A stretch of DNA of 64,000 bases. Origin: Cricetomys ansorgei (lineage: Eukaryota > Chordata > Mammalia > Rodentia > Nesomyidae). The stretch is from assembly GCA_026225945.1 (NCBI GenBank), contig JAMJFZ010001815.1, forward strand, positions 2,556,001 through 2,620,000, in the 5' to 3' direction. Position numbers and translations under genes: made by a program. A model generated the notes under the pieces. The model saw nothing but the letters and a program-made list of their open reading frames with translations, was not told where the DNA came from and made no database searches. Positions 22,490-34,361 of this stretch are shown here, in pieces (the first letter of the stretch is position 1; each line of letters opens with the position of its first letter).

Positions 22490-23100
22490 CAGAGTCAGCC
22501 ACAGTTCACCTGCTCTGCGGGTCTATCTCAGCGCTGTTCACAATAGTGAAGACACAGAAGCAACCCAAGTGTCTGCTCACGGACATATGGATGTAGAAAA
22601 TGCGACTCAGGCACAGGAGTGTCATTCAGCCTCCGAGAGGAGGAAATCCTGTCCATTGTGACAGGATGGATGAACATGGAGGACACTGTGCTCAGTGAGT
22701 CACCCAGTCTCCGAAAGGCAGATACCACATGACCTCACTTCTGTGTAGAAGCTGCAGAAATGCAATGCCCACAGCAGACAGTAGAAGGGTGGTCTGGTTA
22801 CCAGGGTCAGGAAGTTAGGTGGGAACAGGGAGACTGATGGACAGGTTCAAAATGGACGTTCTAAGACAAATGAGCTCCAGACCACCCATTGCTCAGCCAG
22901 GCGAATGCAGCAACATTGTGCCACATCTGCTGAGAGGTCGATGCTCTCAGTGCACGGGTGTGATGGTGTTAGGTGATAATTACGCTAATTAGCTTTATCG
23001 TAGCAACACCGTACAGCTGCATTTACCAAACTTAGACATTTTTATGTATCATTTTATTTGTCAACTATACCTCAATAAGACTGAGAAAGTTAAAAGTCAT
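22490..23100 (+). mobile_element. Old L1M-type LINE-1 3' end
   Basis: gctgttcacaatagtgaaga, agcaacccaagtgtctgctc, gatgaacatggaggacactgt and ataccacatgacctcac are the ORF2 end and 3' UTR layout of ancient L1. A decayed 3' UTR follows, with atacctcaataagactgag near the end. Not coding. Confidence 0.75.
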
Positions 23101-23295
23101 ACATTAACTTTGACATAGGAAATGAAAATGGCCTGTCTAGAGCACTCTGCAGGGAGACTACAGACCCCTTCGCGTAAAATGTACATGCTGCAATGAATTG
23201 TTTCTCAGCAGTGTGGCCAGACAAGTGTCAGATTACAGTGTGTGTTTTATGGTTTCATTGGTGTAGAACAAACCACACCTTGTCATTATCCTGGT

Positions 23296-23580
23296 GTCTT
23301 AGTTACCTTTCTATTGCTATGAAAAGACACCCTGACCAAAGCAGCTTATAAAAGAAAGCACTCAACTAGAGGCTTGCTTGAGAGGGTGCGGGGCGGGGGT
23401 CGTGGCAGCAAGCAGTCAGATATGGCACTGGAGCAGTGCCTAAGAGTTTACATCCTGATCCTCAAGTTAGGGGGAGGGGGCTGGGTCTGTTCTGAGCTTA
23501 TGAAACCTCAAAGCCCACCCCTGATGATACACCTCCTCCGGGGACCAAGCCTTCAGATATATGAGCCTCTGGTGTCAATA
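23296..23580 (-). mobile_element. MT-type MaLR LTR, antisense
   Basis: Opens with tgtcttagttacctttctat and gctatgaaaagacaccctgac, the reverse complement of the MT LTR 3' end, and continues to gaaacctcaaagcccacccc and ggggaccaagccttcagata. The outer 5' part is truncated. Confidence 0.8.
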
Positions 23581-25434
23581 AAGAGGTGCGCTAAGAAGAC
23601 AGTTGTGTCCCTCCCTTTAGCTATCAGACGGTTGAAAACTTGGAATTTCCCCAGGAACCTCATGCTGGGAGAAGGAAAAGCACATAGCCAGAGGAGGAAC
23701 TTGTCTTCCTGAAAGAGATTTCACACAGTTCTGACAACTTGTCAGGCCACTTTACAGGAGAGACTGCCGCCAAGACAATGCAGGACCACACGCGTAGGAC
23801 TGCTTAGTCGAGGCTATCTCTTGAGTCTGTTTAAACACAAACCTCATATCGGGACCTCAGAGGTGGGCTTGAGCTTCGCTAGTCCTTTGTATTACTCTTT
23901 ATAATCTGCTGCACTTGGCGAATCTCCTTTCTGTGCTCTTCGCTGTTATTTGGGGGTTTAATTGTCCTATGGAGTTCAGGCTCTGATCCAACTCCGTGAC
24001 TACTCAAATACCAACCCTCCCAACACGCCGGAGAACAAAGTGAGCAGAGCCAACATGATGTGGTTTTTTTCTTTTCGGGGTGTTAGAATTACAGTAAATT
24101 CCATTTACTCCTTTTCGCCCCGTATGTACGCAGGTAGGAGGATTTTCCCTCTGAGTGACGGTGCCGCCTTTTGACAACCTTCTAAACAACCCAGCATCTG
24201 TTCACCCTGTTGAGAAAGGAAGAACACGGAGGAGCAGCAGATGGATGGACCTCCATGGGGTCCAATATGCTGCGCTCGAGCGGACAGGAAAGGTTGGGAG
24301 AGGGTACTCTAGGCCCGTGGAGGAAGGATTTGGGGCACATGTGTCATATTTGCTCGGGGCCTGGAGCGAGCAACCGCTGTTTCTAAATTCAGTCCTTTTT
24401 TCTCATAGGAAATCTTTTACAGAAAAAAAAAAAATACTTTAAGATCACTGTAAAGATTCCAAGCCATCCTCTGCGTGGCTGTTCATTTTCTCACCTGAAG
24501 TGATAATGGCCTCTTTGTGGCATCCTAACTGCCTACTGACAAGCTGATTATTGTGTCATCAGCAGAAGATTAAACTGACAAGGAAAGGGGCACCTTCAGG
24601 TAAGGCATGAGCAGAGGAACACCCCACCCCCACCCAGGAAGCCAGAATTTAAGCTTCATGCAAATGTCAAAGTTAATAAGGGACGTGAGGATGACTCGTG
24701 ACTTCGACTGAACTGTTGTCCACCCCAGATGGGCTCAGAGCATCTTGCTCTGTCTCAAAGCTTCCCATTAGCTCCACCAGTAAGAGAAATGTGTGCCTCT
24801 ATCACCAAACTCATGCTCTGGTTTAGACTGGGGGAAATGAAGGTCTGCTGTGGCCTGGGAACCCAAGAGGTCATCTCATACTACAGGACACAGGTCCAGG
24901 CCTGGTCCTCAGTCATTCCTGTGCACCCCATATCTATGCAACCAGCCTCTGTGTGACGTGAGGGGCCATGAATCTGCAGTTCACCAGTCTCCTCAGAGAA
25001 ATACTATGTGGGATGTTAAAAAGAAGGAGGAGCAAGAAGAGGAGAAATGTTGAGGGTTTGGGATATTGTAGATATCGGTCAAGAGCATTGAGAATACTGA
25101 CTTCCACACTGTCCACTTGGTGATTCATAAAACACGCTCATTTATTGAGGTTCTGACTCAGGGCCTAGAGAACACGTCAGTGATTCCTGTCTGGGGAAAC
25201 ACACATAAAACTAGACAAGATCGCCTGAAACTACCACCACAGAGTGCTAAAAGTCAAAACAGATAAATAACAGGCGTGCCTACAAAAGCATGGGAGCTGG
25301 GATGGAAACTGTGGCCTTGTAGCCTGCAGCTGACTCTATCACCCTCCCCAGCTCCACGGTTCTGCTGCTCAAGCGGCAGGCGGATAATAGAGAAACGGCA
25401 GCAGAAGGCTAATGTTGCTGCCCACAGTGGACGC
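23581..25434. other. Single-copy DNA with candidate regulatory blocks
   Basis: No gene recognised. About 23,780-24,380 holds roughly two dozen CpGs by eye, many for rodent single-copy DNA. About 24,470-24,620 is free of repeats, with dense homeodomain/AP-1-like cores. A short A-run lies at about 24,422-24,434. Confidence 0.4.
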
Positions 25435-25520
25435 TCCAGGGACCTGTTGTTGAGGACGAGCCCCCTGACTCTATCAGTCCTGGGACCTGTTGTTGAGGAG
25501 GAACCCCTTAAAGTCCTGGG
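25435..25520 (+). repeat. Two-unit 43-bp tandem duplication
   Basis: gggacctgttgttgagga occurs at 25,439 and 25,482 inside units 25,435-25,477 and 25,478-25,520. The second halves of the units differ (cgagccccctg against ggaacccctta). Confidence 0.75.
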
Positions 25521-25620
25521 TTCAGGTGGAATGAAGAAGGTAGCAGCTGGGAGCATTCTCAGCTAGGTCTTACCCATGGGCCCTGTCCTCGGGCCTGTCT
25601 GTGTTTTAGTGAGAAGAAGG

Positions 25621-25960
25621 CTGTATCGGTTGCTCTTCTCATAGATGTGACGAAATACCTGCCAAAACCAACTTAATGGAGGAAGGGGTTGATTTGTCTC
25701 ACAGTTTGAGGGTACCTGACAGAGAAGACAAGGCCAGAGAGCATGAGGCAGCTGGTTGTGTTACCTCTGCAGTTGGGGAGCAGAAAGATAAACGCTGAGG
25801 CTCAATTTTCTTTTTTTAATCAGTTTGGGGTCCCAGTCCATAGAATGGTACCTTCTCCACCTGAGGTGAGTCTTCCCTTCCCATTTAAACTTTCTGGAAA
25901 CGCTCTCATGGTGATTCCAAATACTCTCAAGTTGTCCCTCAAGATTAGCCCTTGTGTGAC
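25621..25960 (-). mobile_element. MaLR-type LTR, antisense
   Basis: Layout as in the copy at 45.5-45.9 kb: a cagtttgaggg-type start, tgaggcagctggttgtgttac, ggtcccagtccatagaatgg, gaggtgagtcttcccttccc and ctttctggaaacgctctcat. LTR only, heavily diverged. Confidence 0.6.
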
Positions 25961-26639
25961 TCAGTGGGTTTAGGAAGAGCCCCTAGCCTTAGGATCTAAC
26001 CACTCGACAGCTGATCATACTCCTCTCCTGTCCCATATCTCCCCAGAATGACCTCTGGGCACCCTGACCTGCCTCCAGCAAGGATTATGTTAGGCCAGCT
26101 CAACAAGAATCTCCCCACCTGCACTGTCTCCTCTTAGTAAATTTGTATCTGCTGACCTCCTCCTAGGCTTCTTTTTGACAACGTCCCTACTTGAGAACTG
26201 GGCCCAGTTCTCAACTGAGGTCTCTTGTCCATTATTGCAACAGCTCCTGACTGAAGTTCAGCTCTGGTCTACTGAGCAGAGGATAGCCCACAGCTTTACA
26301 GGCTAGAGATTAGAGCCCCCAGTTAAAGCAAACAATGGACAAGCCAGAGATTTAACAAGGAGACACAAAGAGGGGAGCTGAGGAAAGATTTGATACTCTC
26401 CATCTATCTATTCGGTGTGAGCCTGGCAAGGTGTGAAAGGGTAAAACTTTAGATGTGATTGTAAATAGCAGCACGTTCTCCAGTCACCATATCCCAAGAG
26501 GAAGTATACCATAGGGTCCAGGTGTTTGAGACCTGCCTGAGACATAGGCTGACATGGAGCTGTGAGACACAGGGGTAGCTCTTAGGAAAATAAGAGATGT
26601 ATATTTGAAGTCCTGAAAGCAAGGAACTGGCATGCAAGA
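25961..26639. other. Undetermined DNA
   Basis: No gene. gagaactgggcccagttctc at 26,192-26,211 is a near-perfect palindrome. The surrounding C/T-rich text looks like an LTR I cannot name. Confidence 0.35.
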
Positions 26640-28110
26640 TTGCTATACTCACCAAAATTAAGTCTTTAAAGTAACAGAGAAATAAAAAATATTTGAAGAC
26701 AAATACAAATTAGGACAACGACCAGGCCAGCACTGCATAAAATATTTAAAGGAATGCTATACACAAAGGACGAAGAAAGTTTTGTCCACAAGAACGCAGG
26801 AGTGAATAATTTCATGAGAGAAGTAGATGAACAAGAGATACAGGAAGGGGCCTGTCATGTCCAACACAGCGAAACAGAAAATTCCTAACACTAATAGTGC
26901 AGAAGGCAGGGGAGACCTACCAATCATCCAGCGGTCCAGAACAACCAGCAACAAAGTTGTAGGGACTAATAGACCTCCCTCAATCGTGGCATCAACTCAC
27001 CAACTAAAAGTTGCAGATTGACAGGCTTGAAAAACGAGATCTAACTCTGTTGTATCCAAGAAACATGCTTTACAAATTCTCGCAAGAACATTTCCAAAAA
27101 TGGAGAGTCAAAGACAGAAATCAACTTACAAAGCTAAGGGAAGCTATCAACAAGCTGGTATAGCAGTTCTCATATCTGATAAAATAGACTTCAAGTCAGA
27201 AGTAGTCAGAAGGGGAAAAGAAAGTCACAGTATATGAATAAAAGAAAGAATGTGTCCAGATGATGGAACAGTCGGACACATTTGTGTACCGAATCTTAGG
27301 CCTCCTGGCTTCAGAAAACACTGAGAGGCATAGAAGGGTTGCATAGTTCCTGACACAGCAAGAGTGATAGATAAGATGCATTATTCCACTCACTTCTGTA
27401 TTTAGGTTCTTCAAATTTAAACCTAGGAAATAAACTTCGCAGCTGAATTATACAACATACCAACTGGATCTCACAGAGTATCTACAACATATTCTATCCA
27501 ATAGAAGGAGAATAAACATCCTTCTCACCAGGCAGCTTTATGAAAAATCATTCACATATTAATAGTCCACAAAGCCTTGACCAAAAAAAGTTTTGAAATA
27601 ATCCTTTATATCTATCAGATCACATCTGGATAAAACCAGATCTCAACAGCAAAAGAAACTACACAAATATGGGAGAGACTGAACAATGCACTTTTGGATG
27701 AAGAGTGGATCATTGAAGAAACTAAGGAAGAAATTTAAAAATTCCTTTGATCAAATGGAAATGAGTGCCCAGCCTCCCAGACCAGCGGAAGGCAGTCAAG
27801 GCAGTTCAGAGGAAGCTGGTAGTCATAAGTGCACCTAACCAAAATAAGAAAGGAAAAGAAAGAAAGGAAGAAAATTAATCAGAGATTTTGCAAATAAATT
27901 ATCTAATGATGCCCCTTAACACTCTAGATGAATAGAAGCCAAATTTAAATATAGAAATAATGCTGAGTGGGAAATAAATGAGACGGAGGTTAAAATAACA
28001 ATATGTAGAATCAATTAAAGAACTGGCTCCTTGAAATGATAAACAAGTTTGACAGCTACCAGCAAAACTAATAATACCCAAATTAATAAAATCAGGGGTG
28101 AGAAAGGAGT
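26640..28110 (+). mobile_element. LINE-1 fragment, ORF1 end to ORF2 endonuclease region
   Basis: Sense L1: atcaactcaccaactaaaag, acaagctggtatagcagttc, ctgataaaatagacttcaag and, near the end, actggctccttgaaatgataa (part of the ORF2 region preceding reverse transcriptase). Internally deleted and frameshifted; no intact domain. Confidence 0.75.
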
Positions 28111-28269
28111 TCTGACCACAGACTCCAGGGAAACTCAGATTGATGGGGAATACTTTGGAAATGCTAAACTCATTTAACCTACCAAATTAAGTCACAGAGA
28201 TAAAAGCAGTTTCCATGACCCCAAAATAATAATGAAATCAAAGCAGTCAGTAAGTCTCCCCGCCAGCAA

Positions 28270-28515
28270 AGCTCAGGGCTTCACAGACTCACTGCCTGTG
28301 GAAGTCAGAGGACAACTTTCAGGGGTTGGTTCTTACCTTCTGTCTTGTTGAAGCAGCTCTCTCCAGTTCCCACCGTTGCTGTGCCGTGTGCCCCAGACTA
28401 GCCAGCTTTGAGCGTTTGCCAATCCTCTTGTCTCCGTCTCCCATCTCGCCACAGGAGTACTGGGATTGCAAATGTATGCTATCATATCTGGATTTTCCTT
28501 CTTTCCTTTTTTAAA
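28270..28515 (-). mobile_element. B3/B4-type SINE, antisense
   Basis: gtggaagtcagaggacaact and ttcaggggttggttcttacc followed by gtactgggattgcaaatg and the B1-like end. Reverse complement of a rodent B3/B4-class SINE. An A-run (28,511-28,525) lies just outside. Confidence 0.6.
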
Positions 28516-28529
28516 AAAAAAAAAAGAAT

Positions 28530-29590
28530 CTTGAGTTTTTCATTTCCAATTTTATTTTGACTTGGCCTTATTTCAGAGATTCTATCTCCTTATTAAATTT
28601 TATCTTCATATCTTGAATTGTTTATATTATTTCATTAAACCTTTTGTGTTTTTACTCTTTAATTTTTTGAGATTATAATGTAATTATATTTCCCCCTTTC
28701 TTCTCTTCCCTCCAAACCCTCCCTTATAATCCTCCCTGCTTCAAATTCATGGCCTCTTTTTTCACCAATTGCTATTGTATGCATATGTGTGCCTCTATAT
28801 ACATATATACTTCTAAATATAACCTGATTAGTTTGCATGTCTTCAGTTATTTACATTCTCTTTAAGTTCTTTGGCTGTTTGTTATAACTGACATTTTGAA
28901 ATCATTGACATATCATGTAAGTCACCTTTCTTGGGGGCTACTACTATGGGGGTGCTAAATCTTCATAGAGTTTTGTTGTTATTATGTTTGTACACACGTG
29001 AGGGGCTTAGGCATCTGGAGTTAGGTTGTTGGCACTGACTTGGGTATTGGGTATTGGGACTTGTCTGCCTTTTGTTGAATGGGTATTTGAAGCTCTATTT
29101 CCTGTTACCCATATTTATCAGGTGGTTGACCAGCTGTATGAGGAGGCTTCAGAATATCTGGTCTTCAGGTGACTCTTGGGGGTGAGCTGAGCTGCTGGTG
29201 TGGGTCTAGAGCCCTTCCTTGTGAAGAGGTGGTCCTGGAATAATGGGAATACAAAATCTGGTGTCTGCCCACAGGAGGGATTGGGCATGTGCAGTGTGGG
29301 TGTGTAGAGCTGGTTTGCATGGATGGAATGGAGTTGGAGAAGAATGTAGGTTTTTAAGCTAGGGATTGGGGCAAGAAAGGACTCTTGGTTGGGGAACAGG
29401 GTTAATGGTATAAGTTGGGGTTCTGGCAAGAACCAGGTGCACACAAAGGGAGTGGGTGGAATGGATTGATGTTGATGGAGTAGAGTTGGGGAGGAGCCTC
29501 AATTCCCTGGCTAGGTATGAAGGGAAGCAAGGGATTATTGAGGGACAGTTGGGGTTAGGGATGATTAAGGTTAGCAGGGCAGATGCTCAC
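28530..29590 (-). mobile_element. LINE-1 5' region, antisense
   Basis: T-rich antisense ORF1-like segment (28,540-28,680), then a decayed stretch, then G/T-rich sequence (29,140-29,580) resembling an antisense rodent L1 5' UTR. The 108-codon minus-strand frame at 29,118-29,444 lies inside it and is not a gene. The family match is by composition and phrase only. Confidence 0.5.
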
Positions 29591-29734
29591 ACATGTAAAA
29601 AGTTTATATTAAAAGCACAACAAAGAAAAATGAGATATTTAGAAAGTTAACAAGAAACATGTTAGGATTAAACCCAGTTCCATCATCGAATCACTAAGTG
29701 CACACAGACTAAACACTTTGATCAAAGATAGATA

Positions 29735-30306
29735 CTGTCAGAAAGGGTCTGTAGCAGTTAGCTGGTGTGTGGATCAGCAAAAAAGACAAGGGGGTGTATT
29801 CATAGGTACAGACCCTGCCAGAACCCAGCAGAGGCAACTACTGTCATGGCAAGCACTATACTGAACAGTGGAGCTCAGGTGTTCTACGGAACAGAAGCTC
29901 CTCAGGTGTTCTATTGATACAGAAACTCTGCCTCCTCATTCAAAGGTCTATTTGCTTAATGAAGGAAACCTGTAGTCTAGTCTCATCCCACAATCCTTTA
30001 GCAGCTGAGCTGTGCTACCTTTATGGTGGGGAAACTCAAGACATAAGAGAAGTATTCTCTCTTTGTTGCTAGAGACTGTGGGAGAGATGGCCACAAGATT
30101 TCCTTCACAGCAACTTTGCTCTTCCACAATGGCTCTGCCAGAGAGCAGTGGGCAGGTCAAATGTGGTGAAGCTATCATCTTATTCACAGAGGTACATAAA
30201 GCCAATGCCTGCAGATAATACAAACTTCCAAGGCTTAGGCAGCCCTTCCCACAGTAGTGCACAAAACAATTATTATAAACATAACTAAAAATAAACTTCT
30301 GCAACA
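29735..30306. mobile_element. LTR-like repeat family X, copy 1
   Basis: Shares with 56,300-56,645 the order cagcaaaaaagacaagg, tattcatag, gtcatggcaagc, ctcaggtgttcta and the end gtgcacaaaacaattatt plus aaacataactaaaaataaac. The end alone recurs near 48.62 kb. TG and CA at the edges suggest a decayed ERV LTR, orientation uncertain. Confidence 0.5.
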
Positions 30307-30309
30307 GGG

Positions 30310-31644
30310 TTCATATGGTATACTTACTGTACTGAAGTAATGGCTACAGTGATATTAAACAAAGGTGATGTTAAGAAAAGAAAGTCTATTAAAGCCAAGG
30401 AGGAATGTCTATTAGATGAATTAATACGAGTCCATTTACAGCAGCAAGAAGATGCAACAGTAACAAGTATTCCTGCAGGGACAAGAGCCTGAAATTACAT
30501 GAACTTTATTTAAATGAGGAGCTGGAGAGGTGTTTCAATGATTAAGAGCACTGCCTGCTCTTCCAGAGGACCCAGCTTCAATTCCCAGCACCCACATGGA
30601 GCTCACACCTGCCTGTAACTCTGGTTCCAGGGGATCTGCCGCCCTCTTCTGGCTTCCCTTGGAACCAAGCACACACATGGTGCGCAGACACACATGCAGT
30701 CAAAATATCCACTCACATAAAACTTAATTTGTAAATCTAAATGAACTGGGATACAGAAATAATTCAACATTTGTAGTTAGATTTCAATGCTACTTCTTGG
30801 CAATCAAAGGAAGAGTTAAGTGAAGACTAGGTAACAATACCAAAGATTTGACAATTCCATAGACCCGATTGACCTAAGTAACATGTATGCAACCATCCAT
30901 GCATACCAACCAATGGAAGAAAATTCTTCTCAAAAGTGCACAAGGTGCACCGTAGAGTAGGTGGGGCCATAAGAAAGTTCAAGAAAGTTGAAGACTTAAA
31001 TCATGCAGAGTATGTCAACCAAAATTAGATTAGAAATCAATAATAAAAATCTCAATCAGTTTGCAGTGAAAGGATCCTCCTCATCCTTGTCCCCAGGCAC
31101 TCGGGATTTGAATACCGTGGTTTTAAATAACCCCTGAGGCATGAAAAACCAGTAGGTATTTTGTTGAAAATGGAGGAGGGACATGTTCCCAGATGTTTTA
31201 TGGTGTCAGTATTACCTCAGACCCAAGCCAGATGATGATTAAAGGGAAGGACAGTCATCATTCCTGATCCTTAAGGTACAGGCGGCATCTGGAAAGGATC
31301 ACACATTTTAACTCAGTAGAGTTTATCGCAGCAATACATGATTGGTTTAACATTTGGAAATAATGTAGCTGGTAGAATAAAGAAAAATGGTTATCACAGT
31401 CAGTTCAGAAAAACATCTGACATGATCTAAACTTTAGTCATGATCAAAGCTCTCACCAAACCCACAATGGAAGAGAACCACCTAAAACGGACAAAGGGCA
31501 TTCATAAAACCCCACAGTTAGTGTCATGCTTATCGTGAACGACAGATTTGTTCTCTGAGACAGAGGGCAAGGCAAGGATCCCAACTCTTACCACTTCCAC
31601 TCAACAGTGTACTGGCATTCCAAGTGACCTGGGCAGAACCCCAT
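30310..31644 (+). mobile_element. Old LINE-1 ORF2 fragment, interrupted by a B2
   Basis: Endonuclease-region phrases (aattcttctcaaaagtgcaca) and, after 31,300, the reverse transcriptase region (catgatcaaagctctcacc; gggcaaggcaaggatcccaac). A B2 sits at 30,519-30,745. Stops and frameshifts throughout. Confidence 0.65.
30519..30745 (+). mobile_element. B2 SINE inside the L1 fragment
   Basis: ggagctggagaggtgtttcaa head, ttaagagcactgcctgctct, cttccagaggacccagcttca and a long A-poor tail. Probable target duplication tttaaatga (left) and tctaaatga (right). Contains GCCGCCCTCTTCTGGC at about 30,639, the CTCF-like motif known in B2. Confidence 0.88.
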
Positions 31645-31832
31645 ACATACCTACATATACACATACATGCACACATACATATACACATATGTATATACAT
31701 GCACACATACATTTATACACTTATACACAATATGTATGCATACACGTACATGAACACATGCATGTATGTAGATATACACACACATATATACATATGTATA
31801 TGCATGCATACACATACAAATATACACAAGTG
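31645..31832. repeat. Compound (ACAT/ACAC)n repeat
   Basis: Alternating purine-pyrimidine TACA/CATA/TGCA text with several ATATGTATAT-type palindromes. It inflates open frames on both strands (188 codons on plus from 31,548), none of them a gene. Confidence 0.9.
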
Positions 31833-31856
31833 ATAACAAAATTGGAAAGGAAGGGG

Positions 31857-32080
31857 TTTGGAGTGATGGCTCAGCAGCTAAGAATGCTTGCTATTCTTGT
31901 AAAGGACTGGAGCTCAATTTTCAGTGCACATATTACTTGGCTCACAATCGCCTGTAACTCTATCTCCAGGGAATCAGATGCTCTCTTTTGGTCTCTATGG
32001 AGACTGTACTCGTGCAAAGCCCACAGACAGACACACATAAACTTAAAAGTAAAAGTAAAGTCATTTACAAGAAGACTGAA
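31857..32080 (+). mobile_element. B2 SINE, diverged
   Basis: ggagtgatggctcagcagct head, aatgcttgctattcttgtaa, then atcgcctgtaactctatctcc. L1 sequence resumes right after it (agaaagtaaaactctcctt), so this is another insertion in the L1 fragment. Confidence 0.8.
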
Positions 32081-32082
32081 AA

Positions 32083-32344
32083 AGAAAGTAAAACTCTCCT
32101 TTCAGACAATATGATCCTTCATTTTAGAAAGTTTAAGGAAAGACCTTAGGACTAATTAAACAAGGCTTTAGGGTACAAGATGAATGCACGTAGATTAATT
32201 TCATTTCTTTGCACTAGCAATTAATAATACAAGGGTAGACTTAAGAAAGCAATTACATTTACAACAGCAGGAAAACTAATAAATTACGAATACAACTAAA
32301 GAAAAAGGTTGATACTTGTACATTGAAATGCTGTTAAACAAATT
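32083..32344 (+). mobile_element. Continuation of the L1 ORF2 fragment
   Basis: gtaaaactctcctttcagac, aatatgatccttcattttag and gggtacaagatgaatgcacg follow the L1 reverse transcriptase order directly after the segment ending near 31,645. Confidence 0.6.
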
Positions 32345-32430
32345 AAAGTGAAGCATCAATCATATGCTTATCGGTTAGAGGTCTTTGCGTAGGACTGCTA
32401 CCACCGAGCTACATCCTCATCCCAGACTGG
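32345..32430 (-). mobile_element. ID-type SINE fragment, antisense
   Basis: The reverse complement reads gggatgaggatgtagctcgg and tggtagcagtcctacg, the tRNA-derived ID head. The 3' part has decayed. Confidence 0.5.
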
Positions 32431-32477
32431 AAGTCTTAGCAGTGTTAAGGCAGTGTTACGTTTTGTCTTACCCACCC

Positions 32478-32770
32478 CCCCAACATGGCTTGCATGCTAA
32501 AGGCTCATGCCCAGCCTGTGGAACTACTGGAAATTTGAGGAGACTTTAGAAAGGGGATGCTATTGGGAAGAAGTGAGGTCTTTTCGGGGAAGCCCTTGAA
32601 GGGGATAGGGAACCCTAAGCTTGCTGTCGCCCTCTCGCCTCAGCTACCATTAGGTAGCTGTTTTCATACCCCACGTTCTTCATGATGTGCTACCTTGCTA
32701 CCATGAACTGAAACCTCCAAACTCAGGAGGCAACATACATTTTTCCTGTTTGCGCTGTTTATTTGGGCAT
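32478..32770 (+). mobile_element. Possible old MaLR-type LTR
   Basis: tgctaccttgctaccatgaac and gaaacctccaaactcagg resemble the 3' half of a MaLR LTR. Upstream text (gcttgcatgctaaaggctcat) is consistent. Weak. Confidence 0.3.
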
Positions 32771-32814
32771 TTTGTCACAGATGGAGAAACTGATTGGCAC
32801 AAATGTCAGTATTT

Positions 32815-33345
32815 CCCTAAACAGACCTATGGGTTCGATGAAGTCTCTGCTGACCTCAGTTGTCTCATTTACAGGAATTGTCAGGCCATCCTAAAGCAGA
32901 ACGGAAGCACAGCGAACCCTCTATGACTGAAACGGTCCCGAACGGGAAAGGAAGAGGAAGAGTCACAGATGCCTGCAAGCTATCACAACAGTAAGTGTGA
33001 CTCAGACACGGCAGACACACAGTGCCACGGGGTGGAAATTCTCTAGAAACACTTACTGAGTTTATGCTCCATTGATTCTCAACAGAGATGTTAGGACGAT
33101 CCACAGTGTTTCCAATGCAGTTATTCTAGTACAGTTTCCATCGAGACACATGAAATTGGACCTTCACGTCATATACAAGAGTTGACTCAACGTGAATCAT
33201 TAACCTAAATATGAAGGTTGAGGCTATAAATCTCATGCAAGAGAACCTGAGGATGAAACACTGTGACTCTGTGGGCAAAGCCTTCGGAGATAAGACACCG
33301 AAAGGATGACTGCACAAAGAAAAAGTGCACAGACTGTGTTTTCTT
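32815..33345 (+). mobile_element. LINE-1 ORF2 C-terminal fragment
   Basis: aggccatcctaaagcagaacg, then ttaacctaaatatgaaggttg and caagagaacctgaggatgaaa: the late ORF2 region. The same region occurs again at 33,420-33,990, so these are two insertions. Confidence 0.55.
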
Positions 33346-33419
33346 CTAGGCCTTTATATTCCAGTAAATCTCAATGGGAAAGTAGAAAGGTCCCACACAG
33401 AATAAGAGACAAATAAGAA

Positions 33420-34316
33420 ATACAAATTTTAAAAGAAATTAATATGGTACGAGCACAAAAACAGATAGGTAGCCCAATGGAGCAAAATCAAAGACCCAAA
33501 CAGGACCACACGTGGCGTCAGCCATTTGGCATTTGACAAAGATATCAAGAATATATTCTAGGGAAAAGAAATCATCTTCAGCAAATGGTGCAGGAAAAAC
33601 TGAATGTTCATAAGCAGAAGAATGACATTAGACCCATAAATATCTCCTGGAACAAAATTAACTCCAATGGATCGAAGACCTAAACATCAAACCTGAAACC
33701 CTGAAACTGCTAGAAGAAAATACAGGTAGTACCCTGGGTGACACAGGTGCAGGAGAGGACTTCATGAGTAGGGCTGCATTTGCCCAAGAACTAAGACCAA
33801 GGATTGACAAGTGGGACTTCGTGACACTAAAAAGCTCCGCATGACTAAAGAAAGAATCAACTGGGTGAAGACGATGCTCACAGAACGGGACAGAATCTTT
33901 GCCTGCCGTACCTGTGACGGAGGGTTATTATTCAGAATACATAAAGAACGAAAAATCCAAAACCAAAACGAAACAGTGGTGGCTCATTTAAAAAAAAAAA
34001 AAAAAAATGTGCCTGGGTTACAAACCAAGAGTTCTCGAAAGAAGAAGGGCAATTTTCCTTCAAAGAAAGTTTGGGCGTGGCTATAAATACTTGAGGCTCA
34101 GTATTGTAGCGTCAGGTAACTGCAATCATAATAATATCTGTCACTGCCTCAGACCCACAGGGCTGCTGATCCTTAAAACACAGTCACGGCATGCTGGTGA
34201 ACTGATGCAAATTTCCCATATAGCACAGCCACTCAGGCGAGCAGGCTGACATAAACGCCGGTTTAACATGTGACCCGCCACCTTCACCCCTTAATATACC
34301 AGGAAGAACTGAAAAG

Positions 34317-34361
<45 letters not shown>

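Noticed and set aside
26192..26211. Palindrome gagaactgggcccagttctc
   Set aside because: A good inverted repeat, but isolated, in LTR-like text, with no associated feature to give it a function.
31548..32114. 188-codon plus-strand frame
   Set aside because: It is built from the ACAT microsatellite and parts of L1 and B2. No domain.
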